DNA from: Succinivibrio dextrinosolvens DSM 3072 | GTDB lineage: Bacteria; Pseudomonadota; Gammaproteobacteria; Enterobacterales; Succinivibrionaceae | DNA length: 64,000 nt | Assembly (NCBI RefSeq): GCF_900167015.1 | Contig: NZ_FUXX01000001.1 | Location: 1-64,000 of the forward strand | Direction of reading: 5' to 3' | Shown here: positions 1 to 7,251 of the stretch, one piece after another | Layout: the number at the start of each line of letters is the position of its first letter | Numbering within the stretch: position 1 is the first letter of the stretch | The notes under the pieces: generated by a model | The model's database searches: none | Seen by the model: only the letters and a program-made list of their open reading frames with translations | What the model was told of the DNA's origin: nothing | Made by a program: the position numbers and the translations under genes

Positions 1-113
1 CTTTTTCTAAAGCCTGCAACTTTGAGTAAACTACAGAGACCAAGAACAGAAAAAAGAGAAGAAAATGTATCAGTAAAATTGCTAGAAGAGGTATTTTTAG
101 GTATCATATTCAT
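1..113 (-). CDS. 5' part of an unidentified frame running off the left edge
   Basis: Reading leftward from an ATG at 113, an open frame of 37 codons without a stop continues past the window edge. The visible residues are polar, then FSSLFSVLGLCSLLKVAGF and basic residues. That layout resembles the N-terminus of some IS4-type transposases, but 37 residues are too few to identify it. There is no good Shine-Dalgarno sequence before the ATG. It may be a real gene start, an IS remnant or chance. Confidence 0.25.
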   Translation of the reverse strand, partial: MNMIPKNTSSSNFTDTFSSLFSVLGLCSLLKVAGFRK

Positions 114-275
114 GGTGTGTTTTTTTATGTTAACTTTTTGTTTTAGCAGATAAAATTATAACATATTAAACACACCTTTTCATCGGTATCTATCAGATAT
201 ATAAGCTTTTTTTTGCTTATAATTACACCTCTTCCCAAAAATAAATCAATACAAGTTTTTAAAGAGCATCAAACC

Positions 276-321
276 TAGAGTGAATCTAGTTTTGTTTTAA
301 ATTTCCATGTGGGAAACTAGA
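276..321 (+). promoter_or_regulatory. Structured leader: overlapping inverted repeats
   Basis: TCTAGTTT (285-292) pairs perfectly with AAACTAGA (314-321). The alternative hairpin TTTCC/GGAAA (302-306/312-316) uses part of the same bases, and CTAGA/TCTAG (276-280/285-289) is a third option. The mutually exclusive pairings lie between a TATAAT hexamer (218-223) and the first small ORF (386). Function unknown. Confidence 0.3.
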
Positions 322-385
322 GTTCAGTTATTTATTTCAACGAAAAAAAATATTTTCTACAATCAAGATAGCGAGGAGAAAATGC

Positions 386-565
386 ATGGTAAAAAAACTT
401 ACCCTCTGTAGAGACTTAAATAAGTATCGTGAACTATTTGCTGATGCACATGTTAGGTACGCGACGCCGCGTATACAAGGAGGTCAGAGAAATGTGCACA
501 GAGACTTTGTCACCACGATCTTAAACAATCAGGCAATATTGAGCACGGACCGTTACACTTTATAG
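386..565 (+). CDS. Possible small protein, 59 aa
   Basis: ATG at 386 follows AGGAG (374-378) at good spacing and opens a 59-codon frame ending in TAG at 563-565. The product is basic and soluble, with no signal peptide or membrane segment, and I recognise no family. The frame contains a GC-rich hairpin (458-473) and a perfect Shine-Dalgarno plus 10-codon mini-ORF (492-524) in another frame. Its stop codon falls in the loop of the terminator at 549-579. It could therefore be a leader rather than a protein gene. Confidence 0.3.
   Translation: MVKKLTLCRDLNKYRELFADAHVRYATPRIQGGQRNVHRDFVTTILNNQAILSTDRYTL
477..524 (+). CDS. Candidate 10-codon leader ORF with a perfect Shine-Dalgarno
   Basis: AAGGAGGT (477-484), one of the strongest ribosome-binding sites in the window, sits 7 nt before ATG 492. 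The frame encodes MCTETLSPRS and stops at 524. A GC-rich stem TACGCG/CGCGTA (458-463/468-473) is just upstream and an intrinsic terminator (549-579) just downstream. This is the geometry of a translated leader, but coding is not proven. Confidence 0.3.
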   Translation, partial: KEVREMCTETLSPRS

Positions 566-579
566 TTAACGGTTTTTTT
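549..579 (+). terminator. Intrinsic terminator/attenuator
   Basis: ACCGTTA (549-555) and TAACGGT (567-573) form a 7-bp stem with an 11-nt loop, run into by a seven-T tract (573-579). It ends the unit carrying the 386 and 492 ORFs and lies only 20 nt before the next small gene, so it could attenuate that gene. Confidence 0.6.
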
Positions 580-598
580 GTGCCCATAAGGAGCAAAC

Positions 599-787
599 AT
601 GGTCAGAGTCAAACAGTTTTTAGACGACTTTAAAAGCAGTTCTAAAAGAAGAAAGAATTCTCTAGCGCTACAGCAGTTTGAGGAATGGCAAAGACAGAAT
701 TCCAATGTCATGATCATCAGACTTGAGGAATATGGGGATAAAGGAAAAAGCTCAGTTATCTTTGTAGTATATGACGATCTGATTTAG
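599..787 (+). CDS. Small hypothetical protein, 62 aa
   Basis: ATG 599 is preceded by AAGGAG at about 6-nt spacing. The 62-aa product has a basic N-terminal half (KSSSKRRKNS) followed by an alternating hydrophobic stretch (VMIIRLEEYGD, SSVIFVVYDDLI) suggesting a small beta structure. There is no signal peptide, transmembrane helix or known motif. It lies 20 nt after an intrinsic terminator, so its expression may depend on readthrough. The good ribosome-binding site supports translation; function is unknown. Confidence 0.5.
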   Translation: MVRVKQFLDDFKSSSKRRKNSLALQQFEEWQRQNSNVMIIRLEEYGDKGKSSVIFVVYDDLI

Positions 788-852
788 CTTTTTTCAAGGT
801 CGGCTAAGGATATAAGAACAGAGATTTGTATCTCTGAAAGGCTCTGTCACAC

Positions 853-882
853 AAAAAAGAAGGTAGCATATGCTGCTACCTT
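853..882 (-). terminator. Intrinsic terminator of glycerate kinase gene
   Basis: Perfect 9-bp stem AAGGTAGCA/TGCTACCTT (860-868/874-882) with an A-run at 853-858, which is a U-tract on the minus strand. It follows the stop codon of the glycerate kinase gene. Confidence 0.8.
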
Positions 883-905
883 TGAAGAGCAATGAACATT
901 ATTTC

Positions 906-2054
906 CTATTTCAGCTTTGTACCTATCAAAACCAGTCTAATCATTCGCTCTGCGGCATCTTCCAGCATAGCCGCTGCATTCTCTATACAACTGTTAAGAC
1001 TTACAGGAGCACAAGGTGTCCCTCCTACGGCATCTATTCCATGATTATAGAGTTCTGAGGCGTCAGAGCTGATACCGCCAGAAAGACATATAACCGGAAT
1101 CTTATACTTCTTGGCAATAGCTGCAACTCCAACAGGAGCTTTACCGTTTGCTGTCTGAGAATCGGTAAAGCCTTCTCCTGTGAATACCAGATCGGCATCT
1201 TTAACGATATTTTCAAAACCGATAATATTTAAAACGAGTTCGATTCCTGGCTCCATTTTACCGTTGGCAAATAACATCAGTCCTGCACCAAGTCCGCCGG
1301 CAGCACCTGCTCCGGGAACATTTCTGATATCAGTTCCAACATCTCTTTTGGCAATAGCTGCGAAGTTTTCAAGTGCCTTATCAAGAATCTCAACATCTTC
1401 AGGAGTTGCTCCTTTCTGAGGTCCATATACAGCTGAACATCCGTTTTTTCCGCATAAAGGATTCTTTACATCTGATGCAATAAGAATTTTTGTATAGTTA
1501 AGTCTAGGATCGAGATCTCTTAAATCGATACTGTGAAGTTCTGAAAGTGCTTCTCCTCCTTTTGGAAGAATCTTTCCTTCCCGGTCAAAGAACTGTGCTC
1601 CTAAGGCCTGTGCCATACCGGCACCGCCGTCATTGGTGGCAGATCCCCCAATACCGATGATAATACAGGATGCTCCGCTATCCAGGGCCGCCTTTATTAG
1701 CTGTCCAGTACCGAATGTGGATGCCTTTTTTACGTTTCTTTTATTCTGTGGAGTGATAAGAATGCCTGAGGCTGCAGCCATTTCGATTACAGCGGTTTTA
1801 CCTTTCTCTGTAGTACAAAGTCCCCATACAGCATCAACCTTTTCTCCTAAAGGCCCTTCGACAGTGGTATGAACATACTGTCCTTTAGTCATTGATACTA
1901 TAGCTTCAACAGTTCCCTCACCACCGTCTGCAATACAGACTTTCTCGATTTGTGCGTCTTTTACTGCTTTTCTGATACCCTTTTCCATGGCTGACGCTGC
2001 CTGGACAGAGCTTAGACTTCCCTTAAATGAATCAGGGGCCAGTACAATTTTCAT
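906..2054 (-). CDS. garK: Glycerate kinase (GarK/GlxK family)
   Basis: Phosphorylates D-glycerate with ATP; family members give 2-phosphoglycerate (or 3-phosphoglycerate), linking glycerate from sugar-acid, glyoxylate or serine breakdown to glycolysis. At 382 aa it has the usual length of the type-1 family (Pfam Gly_kinase). Visible signatures are the N-terminal APDSFKG (residues 6-12), DGGEGT (43-48), the glycine-rich GGSATNDGGAGM (136-147) and FTGEGFTDSQT towards the C-terminus. AAGGAGT precedes the ATG. A consensus sigma-54 promoter lies at 2086-2101 and a perfect TGCAACA palindrome further upstream, so transcription probably requires the AAA+ activator encoded directly upstream. No glycerate-producing genes are adjacent. 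The choice between the 2- and 3-phosphate product cannot be made from sequence alone. Confidence 0.93.
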   Translation of the reverse strand: MKIVLAPDSFKGSLSSVQAASAMEKGIRKAVKDAQIEKVCIADGGEGTVEAIVSMTKGQYVHTTVEGPLGEKVDAVWGLCTTEKGKTAVIEMAAASGILITPQNKRNVKKASTFGTGQLIKAALDSGASCIIIGIGGSATNDGGAGMAQALGAQFFDREGKILPKGGEALSELHSIDLRDLDPRLNYTKILIASDVKNPLCGKNGCSAVYGPQKGATPEDVEILDKALENFAAIAKRDVGTDIRNVPGAGAAGGLGAGLMLFANGKMEPGIELVLNIIGFENIVKDADLVFTGEGFTDSQTANGKAPVGVAAIAKKYKIPVICLSGGISSDASELYNHGIDAVGGTPCAPVSLNSCIENAAAMLEDAAERMIRLVLIGTKLK

Positions 2055-2085
2055 TTAATACTCCTTAATGTATGCTTTTGGATTA

Positions 2086-2101
2086 AGCAAAAAGCATGCC
2101 A
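2086..2101 (-). promoter_or_regulatory. Sigma-54 (-24/-12) promoter of glycerate kinase gene
   Basis: On the minus strand the sequence reads TGGCATG-CTTT-TTGCT. The GG and GC elements are 10 nt apart as RpoN requires, and it differs from the consensus TGGCACG-N4-TTGCW at one base. It lies 32 nt upstream of the start codon and downstream of a likely enhancer site. Confidence 0.85.
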
Positions 2102-2153
2102 TCGGCTAATTGACTGTTTTATAAGGATTTTTATTTTAGTTGTTTTTTCTGTG

Positions 2154-2172
2154 TGCAACATAAAGTGTTGCA
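2154..2172. promoter_or_regulatory. Likely activator (enhancer) site, TGCAACA palindrome
   Basis: TGCAACA-TAAAG-TGTTGCA is a perfect inverted repeat, with a further half-site-like CGCAACAC at 2185-2192. Its centre is about 85 bp upstream of the predicted sigma-54 start. This is the usual position for a bacterial enhancer-binding protein, and the AAA+ activator gene is adjacent. Confidence 0.65.
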
Positions 2173-2192
2173 TACGTTTTTGCTCGCAACAC

Positions 2193-4118
2193 TTAATCTT
2201 TAGATTTTGCCTTAAGTTTTCTATAAATTGTGCTTCTGTCTATTCCAAGTGCACGTGCAGCTCTGCTGATATTTCCCTCTGCCTTTTCTATTGCCTGTTT
2301 AATGCGCTCAGCCTCATCAATAGGAGTCTGCTGTATCTGCTGGTTTTCTGTTTTTTCTCCGAAATCTCTGTCATCCCAGTATGTCATAAGCTGTTGAGCT
2401 GTAATTTCCTTCTGCTTTGTGACTATTACCATTCTTTCAATGAAATAGCGAAGTTCTCGAACATTTCCCGGCCAGCTATATTTCTCCATAAGATTAAGCG
2501 CATCCTTTGAGAAGGTTCTGATACGGTTATGCTTTGAGCAGTAGTGCGAGAGGAAATACTTTGAAAGAACCTGTATATCCCCGTTTCTGTTCCTCAGTGG
2601 AGGAACCTTAAAGGTTAACACCTTGAGTCTGTAGTATAGATCCTGTCTGAACTCTCCTTTATTCACCTGTTCTGCAAGAGGTTTATTGGTGGCGACAATG
2701 ATTCTGACATCAACCGGAATGTATTTGTCATCGCCAAGTCTCATAACCTGACGTTCCTGAATTACGCGGAGAAGTCTGCTCTGTGCATACATCTCCATTT
2801 CAGAGATTTCGTCCAGGAATATGGTTCCGTGATGTGCCATTTCAAAAAGACCGGCCTTGCCTTTATGTTTGGCTCCGGTAAATGCTCCTTCAACATAGCC
2901 GAACAGCTCACTTTCAAGAAGATTTACAGGAAGAGCTGCACAGTTAATTGCAACAAATGGACCGTTCTTTCTTGCTGAGGCGTTATGTATGCTCTGAGCG
3001 AAAAGCTCTTTTCCTGTACCTGATTCACCGGTAATCAGAACAGTGGTATCAACGGCAGCAAATTCACGGGCCAGTCGTTTGGTCTCTTTGATTTCAGGAG
3101 AGTCTCCAACCAGATCGTCGAAACGGTATTTTGCATAAAACTTGTTCTTGGTGACCTCATTTCGTACCTTGATTTCTGTTTCCTGAATCGTGGTAACGTC
3201 CATTACGGTAATAACTAGACTTAATACATTTGAATTGACAATTACAGGCTCAATACCGAAAGCAAGCCATTTTGAGTTCAGTTCTACAAGAATATCATGA
3301 TAGCTTTCCTTTCTGCTTTCACAGTTATCCAATGCCGTATAAAGTTCATTGAACTGAGGATTGTCTGAAAGAACCTTCCTGAGATCTAATCCTTTTACCT
3401 CATCAAATCTGATGTTAAAGAGGTTTTCAACCTGGGAGTTAACGTACTGAATCTTTCTGTCACGATTAACGTAAATCACGCCTTCACGAACGGAGTTAAC
3501 CAGCGTTATGAACTCTTCGGTATGTCGTCGTTCGTTGTTTTTGGCAAGGATAACCTTCTGCGCAGATTTAAAGGCTTCTCTTAAGGCACAGTCTCCAGAT
3601 TCAACGACCTGTGTTACAAATCCCTTTTTCGCTCCATAAGCCATTGAGGTTGCTCCACCCATGAGAATATCAGTGGATTTTTTGGGAAGAGTGTCTATGA
3701 TTCTGGTGATATCTTCTGGTGCTTCAAGCTCGCAGATTTCAAGATCAATTCCCATTATCCTGCTTAATCTCTGGATATCATTGGACATATTACTGAAGGC
3801 TAGATAGGTAATTCTGGGATGTTTAGTACCAGCCCTGATTTTTGCTTCGAAAAAGGCCTGTGCCAGATCCTGTCCTGTCACCATGATTTCAATAACCGGA
3901 ACAGATAGATTCTCCTGCATGAGCACATGTGCGATACCGTATCTTGAGATGATGGCATCTATGCTTTCAGTCTTATCCAGTACTCTGGCAAGAGTAATTG
4001 CCTCATCAATATCGCATCTGTAGAAATCAACCTGATCTTCAAGATTAAGTTCACGACAGATTTCCTTGCTTCTTTTAATCAGCCTGTTATCCGGAAGAAT
4101 GAATGCTATTTTGGTCAT
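2193..4118 (-). CDS. Sigma-54-dependent activator, PrpR-N / PAS / AAA+ / Fis-HTH
   Basis: Enhancer-binding protein that would activate RpoN promoters using ATP. Domains in order (641 aa from the ATG at 4118): PrpR-type N-terminal sensor (about 5-175, begins [11 protein letters not shown]), PAS domain (about 197-315), AAA+ domain with Walker A GESGTGKE (364-371), the sigma-54 contact loop GAFTGA (411-416) and Walker B FLDE (434-437), then a Fis-type HTH (about 611-637). I chose 4118 because the sensor domain begins there. An in-frame ATG at 4130 and upstream codons to 4187 are also open, and no start has a clear Shine-Dalgarno. TGTTGCA motifs flank its own start, suggesting autoregulation. The neighbouring glycerate kinase gene has a sigma-54 promoter and is the obvious target. 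The ligand is unknown; the PrpR N-domain family senses small organic acids or derived metabolites. Confidence 0.9.
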   Translation of the reverse strand: MTKIAFILPDNRLIKRSKEICRELNLEDQVDFYRCDIDEAITLARVLDKTESIDAIISRYGIAHVLMQENLSVPVIEIMVTGQDLAQAFFEAKIRAGTKHPRITYLAFSNMSNDIQRLSRIMGIDLEICELEAPEDITRIIDTLPKKSTDILMGGATSMAYGAKKGFVTQVVESGDCALREAFKSAQKVILAKNNERRHTEEFITLVNSVREGVIYVNRDRKIQYVNSQVENLFNIRFDEVKGLDLRKVLSDNPQFNELYTALDNCESRKESYHDILVELNSKWLAFGIEPVIVNSNVLSLVITVMDVTTIQETEIKVRNEVTKNKFYAKYRFDDLVGDSPEIKETKRLAREFAAVDTTVLITGESGTGKELFAQSIHNASARKNGPFVAINCAALPVNLLESELFGYVEGAFTGAKHKGKAGLFEMAHHGTIFLDEISEMEMYAQSRLLRVIQERQVMRLGDDKYIPVDVRIIVATNKPLAEQVNKGEFRQDLYYRLKVLTFKVPPLRNRNGDIQVLSKYFLSHYCSKHNRIRTFSKDALNLMEKYSWPGNVRELRYFIERMVIVTKQKEITAQQLMTYWDDRDFGEKTENQQIQQTPIDEAERIKQAIEKAEGNISRAARALGIDRSTIYRKLKAKSKD

Positions 4119-4132
4119 AGAAACTACCATAG

Positions 4133-4223
4133 TGTTGCATATATATAAATGTGTTGCAGAAATTGTATCAGCTTGTGCTAACAGCATTGATTTATAAGAT
4201 TAAAAATGAGATATAGTGCAACA
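4133..4223. promoter_or_regulatory. Three TGTTGCA/TGCAACA motifs before the activator gene
   Basis: TGTTGCA occurs at 4133-4139 and 4152-4158 (direct, 19 bp apart) and TGCAACA at 4217-4223. These match the arms of the perfect palindrome at 2154-2172. Their position just upstream of the activator's start suggests autoregulation. Confidence 0.5.
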
Positions 4224-4264
4224 CATTTTGAGAGGTGAGAAGAATGTAAGGATATAATTACAGG

Positions 4265-4297
4265 AAAAGAAAAAGGAGAACAGAGTAACTGTTCTCC
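4265..4297 (-). terminator. Intrinsic terminator of chemoreceptor gene
   Basis: Perfect 9-bp stem GGAGAACAG/CTGTTCTCC (4275-4283/4289-4297) followed on the minus strand by a TTTTTCTTTT tract (4265-4274). Confidence 0.85.
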
Positions 4298-4321
4298 CTG
4301 AAATAGTAATGATGAGTCTTT

Positions 4322-5926
4322 CTAAACTCGGAATCTTGCTACCATATCTCTTAGTGAGTTCAGATTGTGCACCGAGTCGTTAACCATTTCCTGTGCACTG
4401 TTAACCATTGAACGCAGTTCCTGTGATTCTCCTGTAATTCCCTGCATATTGTTTGAAATCTCTGAGGTTGCTGTTGTCTGCTCTTCAGCTGCGGTTGCAA
4501 TCTGGGTAATCTGACTGTTTACACTTGCAACCTGGTCAATGATGCTGCCCAGCATTCCCTGGATGTTGGTTGTCTGACCTGACAGAGCATCCATGTTCTG
4601 CAGAGACTGAACCATAGATTCATTTGCATTGTTTGCATCATTCTGAATCTGGGTTACCATCTTGATGATGTCCTGAGTTGATGTTGCTGTTCTGGATGCC
4701 AGAGCTCGAACCTCATCTGCCACAACAGCGAATCCTTTACCGGCTTCACCGGCACGGGCAGCCTCAATAGCAGCATTAAGAGCTAGAAGATTTGTCTGTG
4801 ATGCAATATCCTCAATGGTCTGAACAATGGTTCCGACTTTCTGTGACTGGTCTACCAGAGCCTTAATCTGCTCGGCATTCTGTCTTGTAGCTTCCACCTG
4901 AGACTGAATACTTTCAATGGTACCGTTGATTTCACTTACGCCCTGTTCGGTGGTGTTGTTTGCATGCTCAGATTCTAAAGCTGCACTCTGACAGTTCTTG
5001 GCAATATCTCCGGTTGTTGAAACCATCTCATCAGATGCGGCAGCAACAGTAACAGCTTTGCTTTCAGTGGTTTCTGCAGAGTTATTGATTTTTAGGGTGA
5101 TATTGTTTATTTCATTGAAATCAGTTACAGCTTTGGCTACGGAGTCTTTTATCTTGGAAACAAGATCATTTAATTCCTGACGCATAGCGTCGGTTGCACG
5201 AATCAGTGTTCCAAATTCATCCTTGCTGTTGGATTCAATCTTATGGGTAAGATTTCCATCTGCAATTTCTGTTGCAGCCTTAACAGCCTTATCAAGATTG
5301 TTTACGGTATAGTTTGTAACTGCATAAGCGATTAACATGGCAACAATACATGCAAAAACAAGTAGTCCAAGTGTAAAGTAGAAAGGAACCATTGATGTGT
5401 TTGATTCTATTGCCTGACCTGCCAGCTGCAAGTGTGCTTCACCAAGTTTTGACTGATTGGTTTCTGCAATTTCAAAATTTGGGTAGATTACCTTTCTGTA
5501 GACGTTGGTGACTCTCTCCTGATCTTTTTCCATAACTGCAGGAAGAAATTCTGAGTTGAATGCCTCGTTAATAGCGTTTACAGAGCCTTTGATTGCATTG
5601 GTAATCTGAGGATCTGTCTTTCCTGTCATTGCCTTCATGGAGTCCACAATGGTCTGAACTGCACCTTTGAGCTCATCTACCTGGCTGTTACTCAATGATG
5701 CAACATCCCACTGATAGTTGAAGAAAAGTTTTGATGCCTTTGTAAGAGCCTGCTGTCGATTATAGGTTCTTCCGTGCTTTACATTGATAATCTCGTGAAC
5801 ATAGCCTGCTGCATTGTTGAAGTTATTCATAATGACAAGTGCTGTGAGACCGATTATCAGTGTGAATAATATAACAAGGAAGAAACCGCCCATGACCTTA
5901 AGTTTTACTGACAGTTTATTAAACAT
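4322..5926 (-). CDS. Methyl-accepting chemotaxis protein
   Basis: Transmembrane chemoreceptor, 534 aa. TM1 is about residues 12-33. The periplasmic sensor (34-180) looks like an all-helical bundle. TM2 is about 182-203, with HAMP about 205-258. The cytoplasmic coiled coil carries the canonical CheA/CheW-binding hairpin at 370-410 ([33 protein letters not shown]). It lacks a C-terminal NWETF-type CheR/CheB docking pentapeptide, so another receptor may be needed for efficient adaptation. GAGGTG precedes the ATG and a sigma-28-like promoter lies about 100 bp upstream, which places it in the flagellar/chemotaxis regulon. The ligand cannot be deduced. It stands alone, with no che genes nearby. Confidence 0.95.
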   Translation of the reverse strand: MFNKLSVKLKVMGGFFLVILFTLIIGLTALVIMNNFNNAAGYVHEIINVKHGRTYNRQQALTKASKLFFNYQWDVASLSNSQVDELKGAVQTIVDSMKAMTGKTDPQITNAIKGSVNAINEAFNSEFLPAVMEKDQERVTNVYRKVIYPNFEIAETNQSKLGEAHLQLAGQAIESNTSMVPFYFTLGLLVFACIVAMLIAYAVTNYTVNNLDKAVKAATEIADGNLTHKIESNSKDEFGTLIRATDAMRQELNDLVSKIKDSVAKAVTDFNEINNITLKINNSAETTESKAVTVAAASDEMVSTTGDIAKNCQSAALESEHANNTTEQGVSEINGTIESIQSQVEATRQNAEQIKALVDQSQKVGTIVQTIEDIASQTNLLALNAAIEAARAGEAGKGFAVVADEVRALASRTATSTQDIIKMVTQIQNDANNANESMVQSLQNMDALSGQTTNIQGMLGSIIDQVASVNSQITQIATAAEEQTTATSEISNNMQGITGESQELRSMVNSAQEMVNDSVHNLNSLRDMVARFRV

Positions 5927-6237
5927 CTAACACCTCATCAGGTAACTGTTTTGTAACAAAACAAAATTCTTCTCAGTTAAGAGACCTTTCATGTAAATAA
6001 GTATAGATTGTAATTTTAGAATTATTATTAATATCGGTTTACTTATTGAAAAGTTTGTTAAATTTTTTCAAATTATAAGAAGAATATTATAAGAATAATC
6101 TTTTTTTTTTACCAAAATATTCTTTGTAAAGCAATAAGTTATTATGATTTTTTACAAAAAATAGAGCCTTATAAAAAGACTATGAAAATTGTCATTTATG
6201 ATTAGTGCCTTATTTAATAATGGGAGGCATTAACTAA
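5927..6237. other. AT-rich spacer between chemoreceptor and Rpn genes
   Basis: This 311-base divergent spacer holds the chemoreceptor ribosome-binding site and a sigma-28-like promoter (6031-6057). The rest is AT-rich, with poly-T runs around 6100-6110. GGGAGG at 6221-6226 serves the plus-strand gene. I see no ORF or RNA gene. Confidence 0.6.
6031..6057 (-). promoter_or_regulatory. Sigma-28 (FliA)-like promoter for the chemoreceptor
   Basis: On the minus strand CAAACTTT-N11-ACCGATAT matches the FliA consensus TAAAGTTT-N11-GCCGATAA at 12 of 16 positions with exact spacing. It is about 105 bp upstream of the chemoreceptor ATG. Confidence 0.55.
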
Positions 6238-7191
6238 ATGAATCTTAATTTTGATTTAAAAAACAACACAAGAGTGAATTCAATTCTTGATGAAATCTCA
6301 TCAATGGGACATATCAGCACAACCAATGATGCGTTTGCAAAAAAGCTGTTTTCACACAAGGAAATACTAATAGATTTTCTTAATTCCATCCTTCAAAGAG
6401 AAGGCGATAATCTGATTTCAGATTTGGTCTACACAGATACAGAGCAGCATGCAGAGAACTCGTATGAGAAAATTTCAAGACTCGATATCTGCTGTCAGCT
6501 GATTTCAGGAGAGCAGATAGATATTGAGGTTCAGGTATCAAATGATCTTGCCTGGATTGGAAGGAGTCTGTTCTACTGGTCAAAACTTTATGCAGGTTCT
6601 CTGGTAAAGGGCGACAGCTATAGTGAACTAAAACCTGTTATCTGTATTAATCTGATGAAATTCAATATTTTTAAGGTGGAGACCCAAAAACAACCGCACA
6701 CAACTGCTAAAATCTGTAATATAAAGGACGGTGAACCTATTACGAATCTGCTTGAGCTTCACTTTCTGGAACTGCAGAAGTTCAAGAAGAAGTCGCTTTC
6801 TGAAATGAGCCGTGCGGAGAAATGGCTTGCCTATTTCTCAGGGAAACTCTCTAAAAGAGAAGAGAGTGCTATGCTGCATGACAATATTTTGGGGAAGGCA
6901 ATAAATATAAGGAATGAATTTATGAAAGATCCTGATAATTATGCTGCTTATCTGAACCGTGAGATGGAGATTCTTGATTACAAAAGCATGATGAAGCAAG
7001 AAAGATCCGAAGGTCGAGAAGAAGGTCGAGAAGAAGGTCGTGCAGAAGGACGTGCAGAAGGCCGTGTAGAAGAAAGATTAGATAACATTAAGAACTTGAT
7101 GATTAACAAAAAATTTACTGTTGAAGAAGCATTAAGTGCCTTGGGTATTCCTGAAGAAAACTGGGATTCCATAAAGAGTAAGATAAAGTAA
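6238..7191 (+). CDS. Rpn family recombination-promoting nuclease / putative transposase
   Basis: PD-(D/E)XK-superfamily nuclease of the Rpn (PDDEXK_2, formerly YhgA-like) family, 317 aa; E. coli Rpn proteins promote RecA-independent recombination. The catalytic core is visible as D83 (RLDICCQL) and E97-V-Q99 (DIEVQVSN), preceded by the family's FAKKLF segment near residues 33-38. The C-terminus contains a charged EGRxEGRxEGR stretch (about 258-278) encoded by a 12-bp tandem repeat, then a short helical tail. GGGAGG and a standalone ATG mark the start. It has no terminal inverted repeats and stands alone, so it is best seen as a dispersed multicopy family gene rather than a complete mobile element. 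Confidence 0.9.
   Translation: MNLNFDLKNNTRVNSILDEISSMGHISTTNDAFAKKLFSHKEILIDFLNSILQREGDNLISDLVYTDTEQHAENSYEKISRLDICCQLISGEQIDIEVQVSNDLAWIGRSLFYWSKLYAGSLVKGDSYSELKPVICINLMKFNIFKVETQKQPHTTAKICNIKDGEPITNLLELHFLELQKFKKKSLSEMSRAEKWLAYFSGKLSKREESAMLHDNILGKAINIRNEFMKDPDNYAAYLNREMEILDYKSMMKQERSEGREEGREEGRAEGRAEGRVEERLDNIKNLMINKKFTVEEALSALGIPEENWDSIKSKIK
7009..7068 (+). repeat. Five tandem 12-bp repeats inside the Rpn gene
   Basis: Units start at 7009, 7021, 7033, 7045 and 7057. The first two are identical GAAGGTCGAGAA and the next three are diverged (GTGCA or GTGTA ends). Each adds the four residues EGRx. The unit keeps the frame, so copy number can change without frameshift. Confidence 0.9.
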
Positions 7192-7219
7192 AAAAAATAA
7201 GGAGCTTTGAAAGCTCCTT
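7190..7219 (-). terminator. Intrinsic terminator of the polyol operon
   Basis: AAGGAGCTT/AAGCTCCTT (7199-7207/7211-7219) forms a 9-bp stem with a TGA loop. On the minus strand it runs into a T-rich tract (7190-7198). It lies after the last gene of the minus-strand operon and overlaps the end of the convergent Rpn gene. Confidence 0.85.
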
Positions 7220-7251
7220 AAATGAGGAGGTTACTGAAATTTACATTTTGA

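Noticed and set aside
7009-7068. Tandem repeats considered as a CRISPR-like or VNTR intergenic array
   Set aside because: Units are contiguous 12-mers without spacers and keep the reading frame, so they are coding repeats.
6978-7172. Open frame on the minus strand opposite the Rpn repeat (RPSARPSARPSSRPS-like)
   Set aside because: It is the antisense shadow of the 12-bp repeat, has no ribosome-binding site and lies entirely within the Rpn gene.
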